A program made the position numbers and the translations under genes. DNA of 5,697 nucleotides. Origin: Candidatus Latescibacterota bacterium. GTDB lineage: Bacteria > JAAXHH01 > JABIQT01. Shown in pieces: positions 1 through 5,697 of this stretch. Where the stretch lies: NCBI GenBank assembly GCA_018667995.1, contig JABIQT010000875.1, positions 1 through 5,697 on the forward strand, in the 5' to 3' direction. Within the stretch, counting starts at the first letter, position 1. Every line of letters begins with the position of its first letter. The notes beneath the pieces are model-generated. The model searched no databases and was not told the DNA's origin. It worked only from the letters and a program-made list of their open reading frames with translations.

Positions 1-1899
1 CGTGGCGAGAAGCACCAGTGCCTGCTTGGGATTACCGGGAGTGGGAAGACTTTTACCATGGCCCACGTAATCCAGAATGTGCAGCGCCCCACACTTGTGA
101 TCTCTCCCAATAAGACCCTTGCCGCGCAGCTCTATGGTGAGTTTAAGAGCTTCTTTCCGGACAATAGGGTAGAGTACTTTATCAGTTATTACGACTACTA
201 CCAGCCAGAGGCCTACCTGCCCACAACGGATACGTATATAGAGAAAGATTCTTCGGTAAATGACGATATCGACAAACTTCGCCTGCGTGCCACCACGGCT
301 TTGCTTGAGCGGAGAGATGTGATCATTGTTGCCTCTGTGTCCAGTATTTATAGTTTGGGGTCTCCTGATGAATGGAAGGAGTTCGTTCTCTCTGTAGAGC
401 GTGGCCAGAGTTACGAGCGCGAAGAACTACTGCATAAACTCATCGATATGCATTATACGCGAAATGACTACGATTTCGCACGGGGCACATTCCGGGTTCG
501 CGGAGATAGTCTTGACATTGTGCCTGCGGATCAGGAACTAGCCATTCGAATCGAGATGTTTGGAGATGAGATTGATCGCATTTCGGAGTTTGATCCGTTA
601 ACAGGTGAAGTGCTCAATGATCTCGAGAACGTGGCAGTATACCCCGCGCGCCATTTCGTAACTACTGCACCACGACTTGAGAAGGCGATAAAGGCTATTG
701 AAGCCGAGTTGGACGAGACTCACAAGAAGATGATCTCCGAGGATAAGCTACTCGAGGCGCAACGTATCGATCAACGCACACGATTCGACCTCGAAATGAT
801 GAAGGAGATTGGGTTCTGTGCCGGGATAGAGAATTACTCGCGCCATCTGTCTGGCCGTAATGAAGGGGATCGGCCCTTCTGCCTGTTTGATTTTTTTCCA
901 AGTGATTATCTGATCGTGATAGACGAATCCCATGTGGCTGTTCCGCAGATACGTGCCATGTACAATGGAGACAGATCCCGGAAGATGACGCTGGTGGACC
1001 ATGGGTTCAGACTGCCATCCGCGCTGGATAACCGACCTCTTACCTTCGAAGAATACGAGAGCATGGTGAATCAGGTGGTCTACGTTTCCGCCACCCCTGC
1101 CGACTATGAGCTCGAACAGAGCAAAGGCGTTTACGTCGAACAAGTCATTCGTCCCACAGGGCTGATGGATCCGATGATAACGGTGATGCCCGTAGAAAAT
1201 CAGATCGATGATCTGGTTTCCCGTTGTCGGGAACGGGCGGAACGCGGAGAACGGGTGCTCGTTACGACTTTGACGAAGCGGATGTCTGAGGATCTTACAG
1301 ATTATCTGCGCGGCCTGGATATCCGTGTGCGTTATCTTCATTCCACGATCGACAGTATTGAGCGAGTAGAAATCCTGCGTGAATTGAGAATGGGACAATT
1401 TGACGTGCTCGTTGGAATAAACCTACTTCGTGAAGGACTTGATCTACCGGAGGTTTCGCTGGTCGCCATCCTGGATGCGGATAAGGAGGGATTTCTCAGG
1501 TCGGAGCGATCGTTGATTCAGACATCCGGCAGGGCAGCTCGGAATGTCAACGGTGAAGTCATTTTCTATGCGGATAGGATCACCGATTCCATGAAAAAAG
1601 CCATGGATGAGACCACGAGGCGAAGAGCCCTGCAAGCAGAATACAACGAAGTCAACGGCATTGTTCCTACGACGATCTATAAATCCATAGATGAGATCAT
1701 GTTGACAACTTCTGTTGCAGATGCTCGCACGGTCGAGGAAGAGATGCCGATACTGAACACATTGGCAAAAATGGATCGTGGAGCGCTGCTCGAAGAGCTG
1801 CGGAGCGCTATGCATGAGGCTGCAGCTAATCTGGAGTTTGAGAAAGCCGCCAAATTGCGCGATGAAATTGGTCGTCTGGAGGCTCAACCCAAGGACTGA
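1..1899 (+). CDS. uvrB: UvrABC system protein B (excinuclease ABC subunit B), 5'-truncated by the window edge
   Basis: UvrB works in the cytoplasm with UvrA and UvrC. It is loaded by UvrA, verifies the DNA lesion with a beta-hairpin and recruits UvrC for incision. The frame is open from base 1, so the ATG at 58 is internal: the Walker A motif GITGSGKT (visible residues 10-17) lies upstream of it. 632 residues are visible. E. coli UvrB has 673, so roughly 30 N-terminal residues are missing here. Other landmarks are [12 protein letters not shown] (motif Ia), the aromatic hairpin [10 protein letters not shown] (residues 63-72), RGTFRVRG in the UvrA-interacting region, DESH (308-311, Walker B/motif II), YVSATP (361-366), [10 protein letters not shown] (motif V) and QTSGRAARN (507-515, motif VI). 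A C-terminal UVR domain, ending in [18 protein letters not shown], would contact UvrC. All ATPase motifs are intact, so it should be functional. The one oddity is Ser in motif VI where E. coli has Ile. No uvrA or uvrC is in view, and no clear terminator follows. Confidence 0.98.
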   Translation, partial: RGEKHQCLLGITGSGKTFTMAHVIQNVQRPTLVISPNKTLAAQLYGEFKSFFPDNRVEYFISYYDYYQPEAYLPTTDTYIEKDSSVNDDIDKLRLRATTALLERRDVIIVASVSSIYSLGSPDEWKEFVLSVERGQSYEREELLHKLIDMHYTRNDYDFARGTFRVRGDSLDIVPADQELAIRIEMFGDEIDRISEFDPLTGEVLNDLENVAVYPARHFVTTAPRLEKAIKAIEAELDETHKKMISEDKLLEAQRIDQRTRFDLEMMKEIGFCAGIENYSRHLSGRNEGDRPFCLFDFFPSDYLIVIDESHVAVPQIRAMYNGDRSRKMTLVDHGFRLPSALDNRPLTFEEYESMVNQVVYVSATPADYELEQSKGVYVEQVIRPTGLMDPMITVMPVENQIDDLVSRCRERAERGERVLVTTLTKRMSEDLTDYLRGLDIRVRYLHSTIDSIERVEILRELRMGQFDVLVGINLLREGLDLPEVSLVAILDADKEGFLRSERSLIQTSGRAARNVNGEVIFYADRITDSMKKAMDETTRRRALQAEYNEVNGIVPTTIYKSIDEIMLTTSVADARTVEEEMPILNTLAKMDRGALLEELRSAMHEAAANLEFEKAAKLRDEIGRLEAQPKD

Positions 1900-1965
1900 C
1901 GCAGGGCGTGGCTGTCGCACTTTCAGGCGAGAGACTGAGGCCAATGGTCGTGGAACAGGTGTTCA

Positions 1966-1997
1966 TTTGTCGCGTTTAAGTACGTATGTTAGCTTCT
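1966..1997 (+). promoter_or_regulatory. Weak candidate promoter (Bacteroidota-like -33/-7 pattern)
   Basis: TTTG at 1966-1969 is followed after 20 bases by TAGCTTCT at 1990-1997. The known Bacteroidota primary sigma consensus is TTTG, then 19-21 bases, then TAnnTTTG, so the -33 box and the TAnnTT part match while the final TG does not. As a sigma-70 promoter the same stretch is poor: TTGTCG with a 17-base spacer to TAGCTT. It lies about 75 bases before the downstream start codon, a sensible distance. A short match like this can easily occur by chance, and the host phylum is unknown. Confidence 0.22.
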
Positions 1998-2006
1998 TCA
2001 TTATTT

Positions 2007-2035
2007 AAGCCTGATGAGGAGTCGTTACGAGGCTT
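2007..2035 (+). other. Weak inverted repeat in the 5' leader region
   Basis: AAGCCT (2007-2012) is perfectly complementary to AGGCTT (2030-2035), separated by 17 bases. An alternative fold pairs GGAGTC (2018-2023) with GGCTTC (2031-2036), using G-U pairs, across a 7-base loop. Both use the same right arm, so they exclude each other. There is no T tract, so a terminator role is unlikely. The hairpin sits 35 bases before the start codon of the secreted protein gene and may be a chance repeat or a minor leader structure. Confidence 0.2.
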
Positions 2036-2059
2036 CCCAAGTTATCATCTTCTCCGGAT

Positions 2060-2063
2060 AGGA
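2060..2063 (+). promoter_or_regulatory. Ribosome binding site for the LPP20/DUF4384 gene
   Basis: AGGA, within GGATAGGA, ends 7 bases before the ATG at 2071, a standard Shine-Dalgarno spacing. It supports 2071 as the start. The predicted signal peptide beginning exactly at this ATG gives independent support. Confidence 0.65.
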
Positions 2064-2070
2064 TTCTCGC

Positions 2071-3993
2071 ATGTACCGTCCAATCCTCATTTTACTCGTA
2101 GCTGGATGGGCCCTGCTCACCGTTGGGTCCGTAAATGCCCAACCCGGCTGGGTGTCGAAACCACCCGCTGGCAACAGTCTCTATCTCTATGGAGTCGGGA
2201 TCGCCCACGCCACCGATGACAGGATCTATGACCGCCAGCGTGCAGATGACGTGGCTCGTACTGACATTGCCCGTCAACTAAGAGTGACCATCTCCTCGCG
2301 GCTAGTCTCAACGAAAGTGGAGGATGCCGAAGCGGGATTCGCACTCGATACCCGTGAAGTCATCGAGAGCTCGGTTACATTGACCCTCGACGGGGTCACG
2401 ATTCGCGAACGCCACTACGACAAGAAACACAAGACATACTACGCATTGGCTCGATTGAACCGGCAATCAGCAGCTGATCTGGTAGCCGGCAAGATACAGT
2501 CGGCGGCTGAGCGTGCGCGTGGCTATCTCAAGCAGGCAGATAGATTTGATGGAGAGGGCGCTACGTATCGGGCCTTCCTCGCATTGTTACAGTCAGCCGA
2601 CGAACGAGCATCCGTAGAACTGGACGAGAGTATCCACCGGGCGTTGGCAGCTAACTCGGTGGATGCCTTATTGGCGGCGGAGGGGCTCGAATCGCCATTC
2701 ACCCCTACCCAAAACCAGATCGAGAGTCGCATAAACGCGCTGGTTTCAAGCCTCTCTTTTTCCGATGATGTTGGTAGTGGGCAGACGATCGACGGAGGGC
2801 TTATTCAGGACCCGTTGAGCACGCGATTGACTATGGACCGTGCGGGGCAACCGGTGGCTGTCTCCGGGTTTCCAGTCCTCTTTTCCACATCAACGGGAAG
2901 AGCCAAACTTGATCTGCGTGGAACGACGGATAAACATGGCATCATTCAGTCTGTAATACATCAAGCCGGCACGTGTATACATCAATCCTGCACCATCGCA
3001 GCAACAGTAGATACCTCGGTCATCCGGGCCCAGGCACCCGGTGAACAGGTTGATCGTTGGATCGCAAGACTTGGAGACATCCACACGTCGTTCGAACTGA
3101 TGCCCGGATTGATGGGATTTGAAGATGGCATTGGTGAGTTGGCTTGTCGCCTGATTCACGCACCTTCCCTGACTGAAACATATGATCTGCCAACAATCGC
3201 TGTTGCACGATTCACCTACCAGGACACGCGAATCTCGGGACCATTTACAGGCCCCTTGCGCCGGATTATGCAGTCTCAATTGGCGGATATGGATCGGGGT
3301 CGGTTGATCGAGAGGGTGGACTTGTCGGCTGGTACCGCCGAATACGGGGATCCCAATGCCACCGCCACAATAGCTCGAGAGATGCAGGCTGATGTCGTCG
3401 TCTGGGGAGACTATTGGGAATCTGGGGACAGTGTAATTGTGAATGCCAGAATGACCGGATCGGATGGTTCTCGGTTTGCCACTTCCACGGTAATCATTCC
3501 GCGTGACGCCATACCATATCAGGTGCGCCCGCCTGCTCTGGATCCAAACATACCAGCGCCTCCAAAGAATGGCCTACCACTCAAAGTATGGACGGAGCGC
3601 GGTGACGGCGGTCTGTTCGTTGAAGGTGAGCGTCTGACGGCCTACATCACGACAGAATCGGACGGGTACCTGAGGCTTCTCTATCGACAGGTTGACGGTA
3701 GCGTAATACAGATATTCCCGAATCAGTTAAGCGGCGACGAACGAGTGTCTGCCGGCCAGGTTTACAGTATACCGGATGTGGATGACGGATTCGATTATGT
3801 GGTGCAGGCTCCTTTTGGTGTGGAGTACCTGATAGCCGTCGCAGGTGCGACGCCGTTTCCCCGATTGCCGGGTCGCGAGGTAAACGGCGGCGTTCTGCTT
3901 CAGGGCTCCGTTCGCGATGTAATTCAGCGGCTAACAGGTGGCCGGACCTGGTATGGCCAGGCCATTTGCCGTCTAACTACGGTTGGCCAGTGA
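2071..3993 (+). CDS. Secreted multidomain envelope protein: LPP20, FlgO/CsgG-like and DUF4384 domains
   Basis: A 640-residue protein of unknown function, predicted to be exported. Residues 1-23 form a signal peptide (hydrophobic ILILLVAGWALL, cleavage after VNA). No lipobox is present, so it should be soluble in the periplasm or on the surface. Residues 24-142 resemble LPP20/FlgP-like lipoprotein domains: PGWVSKPP, YLYGVG, then alternating helix and strand ending in YYALARLNR. Residues 143-205 look helical. Residues 250-320 are beta-rich, with a TCIHQSC cysteine pair (C302, C307) that might form a disulfide. Residues 373-480 resemble the FlgO/CsgG/TolB-N fold (LPTIAVARF, LRRIMQSQLADM, ADVVVWGDYW). 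Residues 503-598 match DUF4384 (LPLKVWTERGDGGLFVEGE, YLRLLYRQVDGSVIQIFPN, FGVEYLIAVA). The gene ends 20 bases before the caspase-like lipoprotein gene, suggesting an operon. Export and the LPP20 and DUF4384 calls are firm. The FlgO-like call is moderate and the function is open. LPP20 and FlgO domains are known from Vibrio FlgP and FlgO, but no flagellar gene is in view. Confidence 0.92.
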   Translation: MYRPILILLVAGWALLTVGSVNAQPGWVSKPPAGNSLYLYGVGIAHATDDRIYDRQRADDVARTDIARQLRVTISSRLVSTKVEDAEAGFALDTREVIESSVTLTLDGVTIRERHYDKKHKTYYALARLNRQSAADLVAGKIQSAAERARGYLKQADRFDGEGATYRAFLALLQSADERASVELDESIHRALAANSVDALLAAEGLESPFTPTQNQIESRINALVSSLSFSDDVGSGQTIDGGLIQDPLSTRLTMDRAGQPVAVSGFPVLFSTSTGRAKLDLRGTTDKHGIIQSVIHQAGTCIHQSCTIAATVDTSVIRAQAPGEQVDRWIARLGDIHTSFELMPGLMGFEDGIGELACRLIHAPSLTETYDLPTIAVARFTYQDTRISGPFTGPLRRIMQSQLADMDRGRLIERVDLSAGTAEYGDPNATATIAREMQADVVVWGDYWESGDSVIVNARMTGSDGSRFATSTVIIPRDAIPYQVRPPALDPNIPAPPKNGLPLKVWTERGDGGLFVEGERLTAYITTESDGYLRLLYRQVDGSVIQIFPNQLSGDERVSAGQVYSIPDVDDGFDYVVQAPFGVEYLIAVAGATPFPRLPGREVNGGVLLQGSVRDVIQRLTGGRTWYGQAICRLTTVGQ

Positions 3994-4004
3994 TTTCAAG
4001 TATC

Positions 4005-4010
4005 GAGTGA
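4005..4010 (+). promoter_or_regulatory. Weak ribosome binding site for the caspase-like lipoprotein gene
   Basis: GAGTGA lies just before the ATG at 4014, with the GAG 6 bases upstream of the start. The match to the anti-Shine-Dalgarno sequence is modest. With only 20 bases between the preceding stop and this ATG, translation may depend partly on ribosomes arriving from the upstream gene. The next in-frame ATG (4134) would lose the signal sequence, so 4014 is preferred. Confidence 0.45.
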
Positions 4011-4013
4011 CCT

Positions 4014-5697
4014 ATGGATAAACCCCTTTCCCCGCAGGCACAAAAGACTGATAGCAGGGCCGTCAGATGCTTTGCTGCGTTGTTGTGTCTGGTGATATGC
4101 CTCTCTTGTGCGGGCACGCAGACGGTATCTTTCATGGGATACCAACCGCCGGACTACGACGTGTCCCTGGTTAAAAGCCTTACGATCGTTGGTTTTGAAT
4201 CGGATCGCCACGAGATGGGTGTCTCTGTGAAGTCCCATCTCATCCAAAGCTTGATGGGACATGGATATTTCACTGTGGCGGAATCAGACCGAGCGGGGGG
4301 AGGACGGTCCTATAGCGGAGATCCAGCCGGGATTGTGGAACTGGGGCGGCGAATGCAGGTGGATGCCGTGATAACCGGGACCGTCAGTGGATCCGTAGAT
4401 GACAACTATACTACGCAGAAGAACTCGAAGCGTGTGCTCACACGATATAAGACAGTCGTCGAGTATGAATCCAGACGTGTCAAAGAGAAGGTAAAAGTCA
4501 GGGTGAAGGAAAAAGGAAAATGGGTAGAACGCGAGAAGACTGTAACCACTGTGAAGCGGGTGCCCACGGAGCGAAGGGTTCCGGTATATGAGCATGTCAA
4601 CTACACCGAGAGATATCTTCATCGCAAAGGAGCACTCACGGTTAACCTTAGAATCGTCGATGTGCTGACCGGTAATGTACTGGCCTCACGCACTGCCTCA
4701 CACGATGAAAAGTACAGACAACTGATCTCCTCGAATGAACCGCCTGCCAAGCGAGCACGACGTTCTGATGGTTCAGTAGGCGGGCTATTGACAGCCATAG
4801 TTGATGCAGCCGTTAGTGGGAGCGCAAATCGCACCTACAACGGTCGTCTTCCTGCCCAGAACGAGATCATCGCATCGCTGTCTCAGAAAGTCGCGTCCGA
4901 GTTGGCGGACCAATTGTCACCGCGGCAGATTAGTATCGTTCGGCAGTTGAAGAAGGACAAATCAGGGAAGGCCGGTGTGGCCATGGCACGAAACGGGCAA
5001 TGGGAGCAGGCCGCCCGATTTTGGAGTAGGATTCGTGAACAGGAACCTGCTAACGCGACCGTGTGGAACAACCTCGGAGTATTCTACGAGCATGACGGTC
5101 AATATGCCGAAGCGCGAACCGCCTACCAGCAGGCAGTGGATATGAATCCCAGTGATCGTGTCTTTCAAAGAAATCTGAATGCACTCACTTCCCTGGTGGA
5201 GTCGATGCAGCGTCAGACGGCCGCCCTGGGAGCCAAGATGGAAGTGACCAGTCTTGGGCTACTCGTGGCCAGTGTCCTGGATGGTACACTTGCTGAACGT
5301 CTTGGACTGAAGAAAGGTGACATTGTGGAGCGAGTCAACAGTGTCCCAATGGCGACGCAGGATGAACTGGAACGTGCCATCATTCAAACCACTAAATTGG
5401 GCGCCGAATTGAATGTAGATGTAATGCGGGCAGGTGAACGATTAATTCTTGAGCTGACACTTGGTGACGGGCGCCGACCCCTTGCCGATATTTCCGCTGT
5501 GGATGTTCCTGATCATACCGCTCCTGTTGACTATGAGCCAGTGGTAGACGTTGATCAAGTTGTTGACTCGCGATCAGATCGCCCAGAAGCTCTTGGCGTG
5601 ATAATTGGTGTAGAGGAATATAGATACGCACCGGCTGTTCCATATGCGCGGCATGACGCGATGGTCGCCCACGAGTATTTCGTACGCGCTCTGGGAA
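4014..5697 (+). CDS. Probable lipoprotein: CsgG/FlgO-like domain, TPR, PDZ and caspase-like (C14) domain; 3' end beyond the window
   Basis: One frame of 561 codons without a stop, cut by the right edge. Residues 16-31 are a hydrophobic signal segment ending LSC, with C32 the likely lipidated cysteine followed by AGTQT. The lipobox is imperfect because position -3 is Cys. Residues 50-134 and about 206-235 look like a CsgG/FlgO-type alpha/beta domain (VKSLTIVGFES, VDAVITGTVSG, LTVNLRIVDVLTGNVLAS). It is split by a Lys/Arg/Val-rich insert at 135-205. Residues 320-382 hold about two TPR repeats (WNNLGVFYEHDGQYAEA, AYQQAVDMNPSD). Residues 408-484 are a PDZ domain (LAERLGLKKGDIVERVN, MRAGERLILELTLG). 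An acidic linker follows at 492-522. From 527 the sequence LGVIIGVEEYRYAP and the conserved-looking YARHDA match the first strand and helix of bacterial caspase-like (peptidase C14) domains. The catalytic His and Cys are outside the window, so activity cannot be judged. It probably acts at the inner face of the outer membrane or at the periplasmic side of a membrane. It is likely cotranscribed with the preceding gene. Confidence 0.9.
   Translation, partial: MDKPLSPQAQKTDSRAVRCFAALLCLVICLSCAGTQTVSFMGYQPPDYDVSLVKSLTIVGFESDRHEMGVSVKSHLIQSLMGHGYFTVAESDRAGGGRSYSGDPAGIVELGRRMQVDAVITGTVSGSVDDNYTTQKNSKRVLTRYKTVVEYESRRVKEKVKVRVKEKGKWVEREKTVTTVKRVPTERRVPVYEHVNYTERYLHRKGALTVNLRIVDVLTGNVLASRTASHDEKYRQLISSNEPPAKRARRSDGSVGGLLTAIVDAAVSGSANRTYNGRLPAQNEIIASLSQKVASELADQLSPRQISIVRQLKKDKSGKAGVAMARNGQWEQAARFWSRIREQEPANATVWNNLGVFYEHDGQYAEARTAYQQAVDMNPSDRVFQRNLNALTSLVESMQRQTAALGAKMEVTSLGLLVASVLDGTLAERLGLKKGDIVERVNSVPMATQDELERAIIQTTKLGAELNVDVMRAGERLILELTLGDGRRPLADISAVDVPDHTAPVDYEPVVDVDQVVDSRSDRPEALGVIIGVEEYRYAPAVPYARHDAMVAHEYFVRALG

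Larger units (their letters stand above)
1900..2070. other. Intergenic region between uvrB and the LPP20/DUF4384 gene
   Basis: This 171-base gap contains no credible coding sequence. Short open frames crossing it begin inside uvrB out of frame or start without a recognisable ribosome site, and their translations show no domain features. No GC-rich hairpin followed by a T tract was found after uvrB. The gap is long enough to hold a separate promoter for the downstream pair, so that pair need not be cotranscribed with uvrB. Confidence 0.7.

Noticed and set aside
58-60. ATG at 58 as the uvrB start codon
   Set aside because: The Walker A motif, essential in UvrB, is encoded upstream in the same open frame, so this Met is internal and the true start is outside the window.
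748-1398. Long minus-strand open frame (216 codons) opposite uvrB
   Set aside because: It lies wholly antisense to a well-conserved uvrB region, its translation shows no domain pattern, and the + strand frame explains the sequence fully.
1900-1960. A Rho-independent terminator after uvrB
   Set aside because: No stable GC-rich stem followed by a T run could be found in this stretch.
2011-2036. CTGATGAG at 2011-2018, resembling the conserved core of a hammerhead ribozyme
   Set aside because: The required GAAA half of the core is absent after the following stem, and no stem III or cleavage-site arrangement fits. The eight-base match is probably chance.
1778-2219. Two short + strand open frames (1778-2008 and 1986-2219) spanning the intergenic gap
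   Set aside because: They overlap uvrB or the next gene out of frame, lack convincing ribosome sites, and their translations have no recognisable features.
4284-5643. Several minus-strand open frames of 62-112 codons across the 3' region
   Set aside because: They overlap the continuous + strand frame from 4014 to the window end, which carries clear TPR, PDZ and caspase-like signatures; the minus-strand translations show none.

Overview
The window is a bacterial chromosomal fragment with three genes, all on the + strand. The base composition is balanced. Signal peptides and envelope-type domains (LPP20, FlgO/CsgG-like, DUF4384) point to a Gram-negative, double-membraned bacterium. The phylum cannot be fixed from the sequence. 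A weak Bacteroidota-type promoter match and an unusual UvrB motif VI (QTSGRAARN) fit a non-proteobacterial lineage, but this is only suggestive.

Region 1 (1-1899) is uvrB, the damage-verifying helicase-like subunit of nucleotide excision repair. It is cut at its 5' end by the window edge. Region 2 (1900-2070) is a 171-base intergenic gap with a good Shine-Dalgarno sequence, a weak promoter candidate and a weak hairpin. Region 3 (2071-3993) encodes a 640-residue secreted protein with a signal peptide, LPP20 domain, helical segment, beta-rich middle, FlgO/CsgG-like domain and DUF4384 domain. Region 4 (4014 to the window end) is one uninterrupted reading frame of 561 codons that is still open at the right edge. 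It encodes a probable lipoprotein with a CsgG/FlgO-like domain split by a very basic insert, then TPR repeats, a PDZ domain, an acidic linker, and the first strand and helix of a caspase-like (peptidase C14) domain.

The last two genes are 20 bases apart and probably form an operon. Both products appear to be exported, and both carry a CsgG/FlgO-like domain. The first ends in DUF4384, a domain I recall being fused to caspase-like domains in other bacteria. The pair therefore looks like an envelope-located module built around a lipid-anchored, PDZ-equipped caspase-like protein. This is the most interesting content of the window. Its biological role is unknown, and the catalytic His and Cys would lie beyond the right edge. 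uvrB is probably an unrelated neighbour.
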